A DNA stretch of 64,000 nucleotides from Chrysaora quinquecirrha (GCA_014526335.1 JACTAT010000309.1:401742-465741), one strand, 5' to 3'; counted from the stretch's first letter, positions 10,825 through 22,323 are shown. The notes: generated from the letters alone by a model not told the origin. Numbers and translations: made by a program.

Positions 10825-11136
10825 CTGTTCTGCAATATAAGGAGCTCCAACTCGCGCTTGAACTTCAGGTTGACTTGCCGGCTGGTCTGACGTGTTTGTA
10901 GAGATTTTCTGTGTTTTCTGTTGGTCCCTCGAGATTTCACGTTGTTTCAGGAATAAAAATACGTTCACAACAGACAGAGCTATCAGAAGCACAAACAAAA
11001 GCACAACACAAATTTTCATCCTGCCCAGCTTCGCTTGTACAGTTTTGACAGCCTCAAACTGTCCACCGTCAATGAATGGTTGATCAGAAGCAGTGGAAAC
11101 ACCAGAACCATGCCTTTCTCTATCCGATCCTGACAT
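10825..11136 (-). CDS. Type II membrane protein, first coding exon
   Basis: Reading on the minus strand from ATG at 11136, 104 codons end at a clean donor (GAACAG|GTAAGG) in phase 0. The start MSGSDRERHG is preferred over an in-frame upstream ATG because it is followed directly by a hydrophilic cytoplasmic segment. Residues 1-41 are polar, 42-63 form one strong hydrophobic helix without a cleavage site, and 64-104 are a polar stalk (QREISRDQQKTQK), the topology of a type II anchored ligand. The next gene on the same strand (14785-18083) is a TNF ligand whose first exon has the same parts and the same phase 0 exit, so a tandem TNF-type paralogue is plausible. No TNF-domain exon was found between 8985 and 10306. 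What follows may be in the gap; a collagen-like or other type II protein is equally allowed. Confidence 0.6.
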
Positions 11137-11526
11137 CTTTGTTGATTCCAACAACAAGCCAGACAACACCAGAGCAGCAGACACACTTGGAACAGATCGT
11201 CATCAGGAAACGGCAGCAAAGAAAAGATTAAAGATAAAAACAAAACAATGCGTTGAAATAAAATCTGGGAATCGAATTACCTATTTCTATGGAATAACCG
11301 TTGTCTGCCTTTCCCATTGGACAATTTATAATAGCCTTTGTTCAGGAGACAAAAGCATACCCACACATATAATGGCTTGAAAGTCAATATTTTCCTTCAA
11401 CAGAATCTCAGAAACTTCCCTTCCATAAGCTAGAATGGGGGACTCCAGGAACTCGGAAGCAGGAACGCAAACAAGAGCAAGAACGGTAAAGAAACAAGGA
11501 AGAAGAATAGGCAATGAAACTGGAAT

Positions 11527-11939
11527 AGCATCACGAATCAGAACAGGAACCTAACAAATTTTGACAGAGGAGATCGGCTTTTAACTTTACAACTATCCCC
11601 TCTGCAAACCAAAAATTTATATATTTAATGACGAATGAGAATAAAGTCTTCCTAGAGAATTTCAGTGCCTTCACTCATGACATTTACGACAAACGTACTG
11701 CTTTAGAGAAGTAAGCTTGTCTGGAATTAGAATAATGATAATTTTTTACCTTCTATAGATGATTGACAAATTTAACTGTTAGTTTTACTTTACTTTATTT
11801 TGTAATTTTAATATTTTGTATTTTTTGTTAGCATTGTAGACCATGTATCTTATGATAAAGCGTCTTAAAAAAAAAAAAAGCATCACGAATCAGAACAGGA
11901 ACCTAACAAATTTTGACAGAGGAGATCGGCTTTTAACTT
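11527..11939 (+). mobile_element. Poly(A)-tailed retroposed segment with 61-bp target duplication
   Basis: A 61-bp sequence (AGCATCACGAATCAGAACAG to CGGCTTTTAACTT) occurs identically at 11527-11587 and 11879-11939. Between them about 290 bp end in a run of 13 A (11866-11878). An insert ending in poly(A) between perfect direct repeats is the signature of target-primed reverse transcription. The insert has no recognised ORF and may be a LINE 3' end or a processed transcript. Confidence 0.6.
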
Positions 11940-11940
11940 A

Positions 11941-12500
11941 CAGTTGACATCCGCTATCTCGAACTCTCAAGGGAAACTGGAATTTGTTCGAGATAGCGAA
12001 TGTTCGAAATAACGGATGCCCCATATAAATATAAAAAATTATAGTTTTTAAGTCAGAAAAGGAACCCCTATTAACATGCAGGGTTACTGATCCCAAATTT
12101 CATCAAACAAGTCTGGTATTTTTGAAACTACTATTGGTGAAATTTAGATAATGGCGATGCAGCACATCTCGAAAGAGAACAGCTTCATCTATTGTATACA
12201 TGGGCAGCATATCACTTAGCTGCTGCCATTCCCGCTCCGCTAGGCGAACTTATACATATTTTCAGGCTGTCTCTTTATCCAGTTCAGCAGAAAACTTGGC
12301 AAAGTTCGAGATAAAGAGCAGGTTTTCCTCCATGGGAAATCGAAAATGGTTCGAGACAGCGAATGTTCGAGATAACGGGGTTCGAGATAGCGGATGATTT
12401 TTCTATACAAACACTTATACCAAAGCGAGGGGAAATGGAAAATCGTTCGAGATAGCGAATGTTCGAGATAGCGGGCAGTCGAGATAGCGGATGTCAACTG
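11941..12500 (-). mobile_element. pogo/Tigger-like MITE, copy 2
   Basis: A 560-bp relative of 8419-8979 in the opposite orientation, with the same ends and TA at 11939-11940 and 12501-12502. It sits immediately against the second copy of the 61-bp direct repeat. Confidence 0.85.
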
Positions 12501-12859
12501 TAGATCGGGAATTTTCGATTTTCTTATTTTTGCCGTTGGGTTCGGAAAAATTTCGCTACAAATTATTTTTGGGCTCTGTTTTTGGAAAATTGTGACTCAG
12601 GAACCCCGCACTACAAAACTTTTAACCATAAGATTTTTTTCGTGTCACCTTGAGCCAGTCATTGAATATTTGTCTCCAATAGCCCCAGCCGGTTTTCACA
12701 CCCCAATTGTTTGTGAAGGCTCTTGGGCTTGTCATTATTGGACATAGAGCTACCACTATCGAGGTTGTTATTTTTAGCTTTACAAATTTCTATCGCCAAG
12801 CGTTTCTTCAAGAGTAGAATTAACACCCCATGTAATGTCTTTGCTGTATGGTGGCAGAT

Positions 12860-13215
12860 AATCAGTACGATGGAGTCGGTGGAGTCACATCATGATTCCC
12901 GTGGCGGGTATTCAGTATAGTGGGGGTGCCATGATGCCTGTGGGGGATATCAAGATTGCCTTGGGGAGGCATCATGATTGCCGTGGCGGATATTCAGTAC
13001 TGTAGGGGTATACCATGGTTCCAGTGGTAGGATATCATGATTGCCATGGGGAGGCATCTCGGAGTTAGAGGATTTTCAGTACGGTGGGGTCACATCTTGA
13101 TTGCCGTCGGATATTCAGTACGATGGGGGATACCATGAAGCTTGCGGTGATATGCCATGATGAATGTGGGGAAGCATCTTGCAGTATGGTGGGGGTTATT
13201 CAGTACGGTGAATCA
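12860..13215 (+). repeat. Degenerate minisatellite, ATTCAGTA/CATGATTGCC type
   Basis: Interleaved imperfect copies of GGCGGATATTCAGTACGG and CATCATGATTGCCGTGG, about ten units with irregular spacing. It has no coding significance. Confidence 0.7.
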
Positions 13216-13529
13216 TTGATAAACATCCCCCCGCACTGCACAGTCATTACACGGGGTGATAGAGTTCAAGCCTAATTTTTGATCCGCTACGAAAGCGGAG
13301 ATATCTCTCTTGCTTCGAGTAGTTCCTGAATCCAAGACAAGTAAAGCTGCTGCTGGCATTGACTTGGAGACAGTAAAATCCAAATAAATCCAAGAAGGAG
13401 AATGATAAAACGCACATTTTATTTTTCATTGTCAAAATCATTTCTCAAGAATGATATTTGTAATTCCACGACTCAACAAGCAACCAGATTAAATTTGTGC
13501 GGGAAAATTTAACCTCGATGTGAATGGAA

Positions 13530-13772
13530 AATGGCCTCTTTGCGAATCAGCATCAAAAAGTGTATCGGATAGAAGCGTTTACACTGTGGCGGATCACTTT
13601 TTGATCCGAACAGGTACAAGATTGCTCCTCTTTCCTAGCAGATACAAAATGTGTACGGATAGGTGAACAAAAATTGTATCGGATCACTTTTCGTGTGTAA
13701 ACAGAAGCCTTATCCGATACACTTTTTGTAGCGGATCAAAAAGTGATCTGCTACAGTGTAAACGGGGCCTCA
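13530..13772. mobile_element. Possible MITE with GGCC(C)C-type ends
   Basis: The right end GTGTAAACGGGGCC resembles the ends of PIF-type MITEs at 47822-48200 and 58621-59036. The interior is palindromic, with CGGATCACTTTTTGATCCG and TGTATCGGAT repeated in both orientations. The left end (GGCCTCTTTGCG) is poor and no target duplication was found. Confidence 0.4.
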
Positions 13773-14784
13773 GTAAGATGCCCCCCCCCAAGGAGTCAGG
13801 TGACAATTGCAACTGTTGAAAAATATCTAAAATCTCACTCTTCCCACGTGTGATGTCACTCTTTACAGAGTGTCCGAAGAAGGTAGGCGTACATTGTGGA
13901 GTGAGGAAGCTAGAACGCAAAATACGCCAATGATTATATGCAGACGTTGTTTTAAGCGTTGCCGCAAATAACCTGAGAGCAATCGAAAGAGAGTAGTGCA
14001 GGGAGGAGACAGCAATGAAGAGAAATCCACCATAGATCTAAGACCAACAAAACTAAGCTACTAAGTTCAAAAGGACCTAATAAAGTTAAAGATTTTTTGT
14101 AGTAAAGGCACCCAAACCAGTGACCATTTTCTATCGACATAAATGTATTTTCAACCCGCATCTTGGGAGTTTAAAGTCAAAAAATTTCATAAAGAAAAGA
14201 AAGTAGCGATAACGTTACTCTCTGTGAAGACACGTCTTCATTTTACAATAAAAGTATTTGGAAAACTGTTTGGAGAGAAAACATTTCTTCACTGATGAGG
14301 AAACCTACACATTGCTATTGCGTATATATTTACATTTATATGATAATTGCAAATGTGCATCAAGATATTAAAAAATTATACAAAAACAATTGAAATTTAT
14401 AAATCTTTACGTAGTATGTATACAAAGACACAAGTTTGCGCAAATTATTGGCTATTTTACAACCTCAGCAATTTATAGAGAAAGTTAAGAATAGCACTTA
14501 GACTTATTAAATGATTTCCAGTTATCGCTTGGTGTTCAACTGTTCATTCTGTATCCTCTGCACGCACGGAAAGAACTTAACGTTTGCTTAGTAAAGCTAG
14601 TTAATTGGTCTAAATAGCACTCATAGAGGCGATACAGTATAGACGCCATATTTGAAATGGCAGGAGGCCTGCTGGAAGTCAAAGAACCAGCTTTGTACCT
14701 TTCCTGTCCACATTACTTTCATTGGCTTTGTGTTTTGCCCAACCATTTCTCAAGCAGCCTTCAGTTTTGGCATTTGTCTAAAGT

Positions 14785-15018
14785 CTATGCCATTTGTTTA
14801 ATACCAAAGAATGTTGTCTTTGGCGACATGTATAGCTTGGTTCCTTCCGTTGCTTGTATTGAGATATAATCTCCTTTTTTCAGCTGCACCAGACGAGACG
14901 TAAATTTTGAGCAGTGTGTCTTGCAACTATCAAATGACGTTTTCATCAGAATTTCATGACGATTTTTCATGATCTTGAAACCAATTGTTTCATCTGTATT
15001 GCTTCTGTCCAGCCATAC
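14785..15018 (-). CDS. TNF ligand exon 4 (C-terminal half of TNF domain)
   Basis: 234 bp including TAG. The acceptor TTCTTCCTCAAG is preceded by an in-frame stop, which fixes the exon start. It contains the KKGD turn and the terminal FFGIKQMA strand. Confidence 0.88.
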   Translation of the reverse strand, partial: VWLDRSNTDETIGFKIMKNRHEILMKTSFDSCKTHCSKFTSRLVQLKKGDYISIQATEGTKLYMSPKTTFFGIKQMA

Positions 15019-18000
15019 CTTGAGGAAGAAATGCAGCCGACGTTATGGACTTTGGAGCACTGCAAGCCTTGAAACTCGTTTTAACAGCATCCCAGTTGTT
15101 TAAAGGGGTGCATAGAGGTATAAAGGGGTATTTGAAACTATTCAAGGATAATTGTTCAAAATTACAAGGACAAAGAAGGGGTCAAATGTCCAGAATTTTT
15201 ACCTAAATTGGTCTCATCCAAAATATAGGCGGTATATAGCCACCCGTACTCTCGACACCCAACTTACCGTTAAGCAACTTCTCTCTGGAGACTATTCGTT
15301 GATATCACTGAGAATTCTTGTGCAAAATGAGATCAAAATCACACTCACCTGGGAATAAACTTTATAAAGTCCAGCTTTGCCAACAGCAATATACTTTAAA
15401 GATACCAAAGAGCAATTGCCAGTTTTTGAGGAGAGTCTCCAGTTTCCAATAGCCTTTCCTTAAAATGCAAGTTTATTTTTTTAGCTTGATTAACTCATTG
15501 GTTGATTGGCTACTTCAATGAATAATTTAGTGATTAACTGGTTGACTGATTGAATAATTGACTGGTTAGCTAATTGATTGATTGACTGATCTACTGATTG
15601 ACTGATTGAACTGGTTAACTGATTGATTGATTAACTGATAGACTGATTAACTGATTAACTGATCCACTGTTTGATTGATTAACTGATTAACTGTTGATTA
15701 CAACTGATCTACTGATTTATTGATTAACTGATTGACTGTTTTGACTGCTTGACTGGTTAATGATTGTTTGATTGATTGATTGACTGATTGACTGATTGAC
15801 TGATTGACTAATTGACTGGTTGACTGATTGATTGATTAACTGATAGACTGATTCACTGATTGACTGATTATAACTGATTTACTGATTGACTGATTACAAC
15901 TGATCTACTGATTGATTGATTAACTGATTGACTGATTATAACTGATCTACTGATTGACTGATTAACTGATCCACTGTTTGATTGATTAACTGATTAACTG
16001 TTGATTACAACTGATCTACTGATTTATTGATTAACTGATTGACTGTTTTGACTGCTTGACTGGTTAATGATTGTTTGATTGATTGATTGACTGATTGACT
16101 GATTGACTGATTGACTAATTGACTGGTTGACTGATTGATTGATTAACTGATAGACTGATTCACTGATTGACTGATTATAACTGATTTACTGATTGACTGA
16201 TTACAACTGATCTACTGATTGATTGATTAACTGATTGACTGATTATAACTGATCTACTGATTGACTGATTAACTGATCCACTGTTTGATTGATTAACTGA
16301 TTAACTGTTGATTACAACTGATCTACTGATTTATTGATTAACTGATTGACTGTTTTGACTGCTTGACTGGTTAATGATTGTTTGATTGATTGATTGACTG
16401 ATTGACTGATTGACTGATTGACTAATTGACTGGTTGACTGATTGATTGATTAACTGATAGACTGATTCACTGATTGACTGATTATAACTGATTTACTGAT
16501 TGACTGATTACAACTGATCTACTGATTGATTGATTAACTGATTGACTGTTTGGACTGCTTGACTGGTTAATGATTGAATGTTTGAATGATTGACTGGTTG
16601 ACTGAATGATTGTTTGATTGATTGATTGATTGAATGTCTGATTGAGTGATTAACTGATTGACTGATTATAACTGATCTACTGATTGACTGATTAACTGAT
16701 CTACTGATTGATTGAATAATGGTTGACTGTTTGGACTGCTTGGCTGGTTAATGATTGAATGTTTGAATGATTGACTGGTTGACTGACTGAATGATTGTTT
16801 GATTGATTGATTGATTGAATGCCTGATTGAGTGATTAACTGATTGACTGATTAACTGATCTACTGATTGATTGATTAACTGATTGATTGTATTGACTGCT
16901 TGACTGGTTAAATGATTGAGTGTTTGAATGATTGATTGATTTACTGAATGCCTGATTAACTGATTGACTGGCTGATTGACAGATTGATTGCCTGATTTAT
17001 TAATTGACTGACTGACTGATTTGCCAAGTTGACTGATTGATTGATTGACTGACTGAATGGTTGAATGCTTGATTGAGTGATTAACTGATCGACTGATTAT
17101 AACTGATCTACTGATTGACTGATTAACTGATCTACTGATTGATTGATTAACTGATTGACTGTATTGACTGCTTGACTGGTTTAATGATTGAATGTTTGAA
17201 TGATTGATTGATTGACTGAATGCCTGATTAACTGATTGACTGGTTGATTGACAGATTGATTGCCTGATTTATTAATTGACTGACTGACTGATTTGCCAAA
17301 TTGACTGATTGATTGATTGACTGATTGAATGGTTGACTATTTGACTGGCTGATTGACTGATCGATTGATTGATTGCCCGATTGACCCGTTGACTCTTGAC
17401 TAATGGAATGATCGATTGGTTGACTTTTTGATTGAAAAATTGATTGACTGATTTGCTGATCGAATGTAATTTACTGATTGGCTGATTGATTGATGTGTTT
17501 GATAAATCAATTAGCATTCCTTTCGTTGATTCGCTGATTTAAAAATAAAAGTAGAATCCGAGAAAGATAAGCAAACCATTTGATTTTCTTACCTTCTCGA
17601 GCGTTTACAGTTCTGAATCCATACCCTGAAACTTCGATGCTTTCAAGCAACGTTTTCTGTTCCTTGAAAAATATAGAATTATGATTATATACGAAGTTTT
17701 CATGTCAGCAGACGAATGTTACCAAAGGCATGGCAGCTACAACTATCATAACGTCCTGAGAAGCCTTAAAACAACATTAAAAATTGAAGTTGATAAATAA
17801 TACATACGTCGCCTCTCTTTTCTCTGTATTGAGCAGCTGCCCTTGCAGTTGATACTGAATGCTCCGAAATTGATCCAACTTCATTTCTTTTTGTCAGATT
17901 TGTCAGGCGCAAATCCCTTTTGACTTCCAAATATAAAACGAATTGTAGTACGAAGAGGGACACAATTAGAAACAAAATTATTACAACCGATAAAAACAGG

Positions 18001-18083
18001 ACTTTTCTTGTAACAAACTTAGCAGACGGCGTGCTTTTTTTAATAAAGGTATTAGAACTATTGGTTCCTGTTTCTTCGTCCAT
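14785..18083 (-). CDS. TNF-superfamily ligand, complete four-exon gene
   Basis: Four minus-strand exons join in consistent phase to a 229-residue type II ligand: 18083-17808, 17662-17593, 15458-15349 and 15018-14785. Exon 1 gives a 27-residue cytoplasmic part, a membrane helix at about 28-50 and a stalk ending REKRGD. REKR fits the furin rule RXKR, as in shed ligands such as EDA, APRIL and TWEAK. Exons 2-4 form the TNF homology domain: NWRLSSKTGNC, then AGLYKVYSQ|VWLDRS across intron 3, then HEILM, a cysteine pair DSCKTHC, LVQLKKGDYISI and the end TTFFGIKQMA before TAG. These match the family's GLYYVYSQV, L.KGD.. and FFG(I/A) strands. Introns are phase 0, 1 and 0, and every donor is GT and acceptor AG. 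It should trimerise and act on TNF receptors at the cell surface or after shedding. The subfamily is not determined. Start codon: first ATG of the open frame, with no upstream ATG in frame. Confidence 0.88.
15349..15458 (-). CDS. TNF ligand exon 3
   Basis: 110 bp, acceptor GCATTTTAAG, donor CCCAG|GTGAGT. Two bases complete the split glycine codon, then the frame runs from KAIGNWRLS to GKAGLYKVYSQ. Exit is phase 0. Confidence 0.85.
15490..17500 (+). repeat. GATT/GACT satellite with 307-bp higher-order period
   Basis: About 2 kb built almost wholly of 4-mers of the type TGAT, TGAC, TAAC and CTGA. A marker block (GATCCACTGTTTGATTGATT) recurs at 15661, 15968 and 16275, giving a 307-bp period with copies that look identical. 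After 16530 the order becomes irregular. It fills most of TNF intron 2. Confidence 0.9.
17593..17662 (-). CDS. TNF ligand exon 2
   Basis: 70 bp, acceptor ATTTTTCAAG, donor GAGAAG|GTAAGA. Encodes EQKTLLESIEVSGYG and FRTVNARE and exits in phase 1. Confidence 0.75.
17808..18083 (-). CDS. TNF ligand exon 1 (cytoplasmic part, TM, stalk, furin site)
   Basis: 92 codons from MDEETGTNSS to REKRGD; donor GAC|GTATGT, phase 0. One hydrophobic helix (FLSVVIILFLIVSLFVLQF). Confidence 0.85.
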
Positions 18084-18594
18084 GTTATCTTTGCTGTTAT
18101 TCTGCAGTATGGTTCCCTTTAATTTTGATTAAAATTTATGGTTCACGTTCTCATAAACTCTTCTGGACTAAGCAACTGCAAATTAAAATCGAGTTTTCAT
18201 ATAAGCCTCGAGGTTTCCAGTTGTTAATTACAGTTCTTTTGCAGAACGCATGGAGAACTGCTCCATTTTTCCTGTTTCCTGGAATTGTTTCAGGGCCTTT
18301 CAGGATTCGTTGCACATTCGCTTCATTGGAAATTCTACTTCCTCTTTCTGTTTTCATATGACTGCATGCTTTATCTTCGATCTTATGACTTAATGTTCTT
18401 AAAATATGATGCTTTTACAGTAATACGTAGTTTTGATGTATAGAGTTCTTATGTGTACACTTATTTTTTTATAAGAAACCTCTAAAACCGTTTTGAACTA
18501 AAGAAAAACAACAGAAAACCAAGAGAAACCTTTATAATTCAACTGACATTCAACTGTAACTTTATCCATTTTTAACTCCAAGAAAAGTGTATTA

Positions 18595-18978
18595 CACGCT
18601 TTTTTATAAGAAACCGCTTTATAAGAAACCTAGAACTAGACACCCCAAAAGTTAAGAAACTTTTAGAACTAGGAGGAAGGAGTTAAGAAACTTAAGAAAT
18701 TTTTGTGTCAGTTTTCCAACATACTGATTTCACATTTGTGGACGTAGTAATCAATTCTCAAGCATTTCCGTGTGATTTCTCGCATCAGCATGGCTAATTC
18801 TTTGTAATACAATAATATTAACAATTTGCTTGCTATATTCACGTTTTTTATCGTTTTTACTGTGATTTATTTACATTAAATTTAGAAACTGTTAAGAAAC
18901 TTTTAGAACTAAAACTGGGCCGAAAATTAAGAAACTTTTAGAACTAGGCCCCGAGTCAGGTTTCTTATAAAAAGCGTG
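18595..18978 (+). mobile_element. GAAAC-type MITE
   Basis: 384 bp with inverted ends CACGCTTTTTTATAAGAAAC and GTTTCTTATAAAAAGCGTG. Inside the left end the word ATAAGAAACC occurs twice; towards the right GTTAAGAAACTTTTAGAAC is iterated. Part of another left end lies at about 18460-18500. There is no coding capacity. Confidence 0.7.
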
Positions 18979-18983
18979 CATTA

Positions 18984-19641
18984 TGCTATTTCTAAATGCA
19001 TTGGAGAGCAGGATTATACAACAGCATGTTCTGCATCATTTGACATTCGAATGGGGCTATCACGTGACCCCATTCTGCTGACGTGAGCAATTTTTGTAAT
19101 CATGCTCGAAAATGAAAAAAAAAACCACGACGTCATTTTTAGGTCACACGGCCTTCTACAGTTTGTATTGAATGAAGCAATGTAAATATGGAATGCACCT
19201 ATATCATAGACATTTTGTGGCATATAGGAGCAATCTAATCATAGAAACTGGTAATTCAACTTTTTACCATATAAGGACAAATGATGACGTCAGCAAAATG
19301 AGTGCTCTGCAACAAAAAAATTTTGCACTAATATTATCCTGAACAGATTTTAGGAAAACTTAAGGTGTTTCATTGAGTAACTCTCAGTGGTTTAGAAATT
19401 ACGTGTGTAAGTTTCTACCCGCAAGCCCATTGCCCCCCCCCCCCAGCCTGTGTAGGGTTAAACCTGCCTGCAGCATAGTTTTCTGCCTGTTACTGCTGCT
19501 AGTTTTTGCTGCTAGTTTTACTGCCTGTCTTACTACCATTTCTTCCTATCCGGGGCTGATTGAGATGCCTTCTCAAGCTTGGCCAGTCCATGATCGAATG
19601 TCTTTCTTCCACACTGTTGCTGGCCGTCGGTTTCTTCTCTT
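18984..19641. other. Intergenic, nothing recognised
   Basis: Short ORFs only, none with family features or splice sites. Confidence 0.5.
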
Positions 19642-20712
19642 CAGGGCATTTTTTAAGAATTGTTAACTGGTGGGGCAAACTTGTGAAAACGGGCCCAAAA
19701 ATTCCGGTATTCAAAAGAATGCATAGATTCTGAACAACAATACAAATAGGTCTGTAATGAAATAACATTGTTGTTATTATAGTACAGGTATCACGTTTGT
19801 ATTGAAAATCTTTTTTAACAAAGTACTGTATCTTGTGAAGCTCTAGGGGCCGTCCGACAGAAGTTTTCAAGGGGGGGTGACCGTCTCGATTTGCCGAATA
19901 AACAAATTCAAAGTAAAAACATCTTTCTGATCCCTCAAATGGGCGTAGGAGGGTACTTAAATTTTGATGGGCACGAGTAAAAAGGGGCCACTGCAGTAAA
20001 GCGTGCGGCAAATGTGCACCATATTGGGGGGTCCGGGGCATGCCATGCTCCCCGAAAAATTTTGAAGAACACTGAAGCTAGAATCGCTCTAATGGCCCTT
20101 TCCGAATTCTTATAATGCTGTTTTCTTGACACTTAATCGTGGAGTTTGTACAGAATTCTTATGGTCTTTGAGTGGTGCAAAAGTTCAAAGTTGTAATAAA
20201 GAGCCAAACATCTTTGAACGTCTGAATTCTTTACGAATCCAAAAGAGCGACTAACGTTATTGCTTGCTAAAGAGCCTAATTGATACTGCATTGCATTCAA
20301 TGAATAGATCTCATGATTTGTTTCTTTGGGGCATAGCGGCTGGAGAAACGTCATACATTGTCAGAAAATGGAGAAAATACGGCATATTCCCATATTCCCG
20401 AAAATTTTGATTGTATAACTTTCATCTGTGGCACTCGAAATAAATTGTCTTATACTTCGTATTCTTCACATATAGAATTAGTTAAGCGACCAAGCAACAA
20501 GCAAGCAAAATCGTCAGTACTGGTCAGTACATATTCAACGCTCATTTAACACATTGTCCACAAAGAATTATTCTTTGGTGTTTAAGATTATTTCAGTCCA
20601 AACAGGGGCCCTTGTTGTGGGGCAAAAAGGCTGTTTTTTTCTCAACTATTGGGGCACGAAGAGGGGCCTACTGGGGCAATTGCCCCCAAAAACCCCCTTA
20701 AAAAATGCCCTG
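19642..20712. mobile_element. DNA transposon remnant with perfect 16-bp inverted ends
   Basis: CAGGGCATTTTTTAAG at 19642-19657 is the exact reverse complement of 20697-20712. The interior has G/C-run blocks (AGGGGCCGTCCGAC, GGGGGGTCCGGGGCATGCC, AACAGGGGCCC, TTGCCCCC) typical of hAT-like non-autonomous elements. No 8-bp target duplication was found and no transposase ORF is visible. Confidence 0.6.
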
Positions 20713-22170
20713 TAAACATACATGACTGTCGACCATGCATTCCTGCTAACACAAAGATTAATATACAAAAGCTCTGAATACATACAAATTCCGGTTCTAC
20801 AAACTCGAATATACGAGAAGAAAGTAATAATATAAATAAATGAAAATGCGCAGAAGATACGCGCGCAGTGCACTCAGGAAAATCTCAACACCTTCCCGCT
20901 GTATCCAGCGAGCAGCAAGTGTCAGATAAGAAAGAGGCTAGGTATAGAAGTTTTCTTGCTCAGGTCTTTGTCTATTGCTGAACAGAACAGAACAGAAACA
21001 TCATTTTTCTATCTGTATGAACTCAAACAAAAAATTCGAATTCAAAGCTGAATTTGATTGCATATATTTAAAAGGTTGTTCAAACAAAAATTTTTTGAGC
21101 AGTATGTTCTTGTAGAAGTTTTAGATTCACGAACAAACAATTTCCAGGACATTTCCTTTCTCACACATGTCACTAATGAGTTCCAACAAGAGCGAAACGC
21201 GACTGGCATTTGAGAATGGAGCAGGGATGAAATTATTCATATTAGCCCACCTAAGGCCGGATCCGAATTTGTGCTCATGTAATATGAGCCTAATTGCACG
21301 CGCTTCGGTACGTTAGGCCACCACCCTTGCATAGTAATTTCCAGAAGTCCACGCACTGACACAACAAGCACGATCCCAGCAGAGCTTGACGTGCGAAGAC
21401 TGGTCTGATGATGAAAAATGCAATGAAAATTGAATAAGATTGACTCTAAGAAGTGCGTAATTCCGTCAGGTAGCGTCAACTTTTCCTTAATGCCTTTCAA
21501 GAAAGTTTATGAAGATTACAAAAGAGTTTTCTTGCATGAAAGGAAATGCAAATCAGCCACAAGAAGCACTGCAATAAACATTATTTAGAGATGTTAGAGG
21601 ATCCTTGTAAGATTATTTGCATACAATCAATCATGCTATATGTTTTGTTCAAACCGGTTGTTTGGAATATCTAAGCATTCCATTCCTAAAAGCAAAGCCG
21701 ACAACATCATTTCCATTGCCTTAAGCTATCTGTCGGTCATTAAAAGGTCATTAAATTCTCTAGAGTAAAAGCATTGCTTCTCAAGAGAAGGTAACACACA
21801 ATAGAGTCATTTCAGGTGAAAGATTTCTCAATTTGACAAGTTTACATTGCTAGAAAGCGCAACAGGCCAAATCATTTCCTAGTAAGCACGGTTAACTCTA
21901 CATCACGCAAAGAAGATTGTCGAAGTAGCTAAATCAGCTGTATCTTGGTTAGATGTTTTGCAAGGAAGAACAAATTACACCATTGAATTTTGTTGCAATC
22001 ATATCAAAGAAATACAGACAAGAAATCAAAAGTTAATTTCTCTAAGATGAAGAGAATTTGATCCGAAAAGATTTCAACGAGCCTGCCAGTGATGAAAATG
22101 TAAGCAATTGGACCTTAGAAAATATCGACGAGCAAACGTACAAGAGTTATTTAAACACAAATAAAACTGA
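20713..22170. other. Intergenic upstream of the 22324 receptor, nothing recognised
   Basis: No ORF or repeat of note. It is a possible upstream regulatory region for the receptor gene by position only. Confidence 0.5.
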
Positions 22171-22174
22171 TATG

Positions 22175-22182
22175 TATATAAG
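22175..22182 (+). promoter_or_regulatory. TATA-like box
   Basis: TATATAAG lies 142 bp upstream of the receptor ATG at 22324 in an otherwise gene-free stretch. Position and sequence suit a core promoter; no initiator was identified. Confidence 0.4.
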
Positions 22183-22323
22183 AAGGCTGCTTTAAACATA
22201 AAAAACAGCTGCGTATAAAAATTCTGGCTGTCCTGAAATATTATCAAAGCGAGTGGAAGTCAAATCTTTGGTACACATCTTTTTGAGACTTTAAATACTG
22301 AGCTCAAATTCAACATAATAATC

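Noticed and set aside
17272..17517. Asn/Gln/Ser-rich ORF
   Set aside because: Translation of the GATT satellite.
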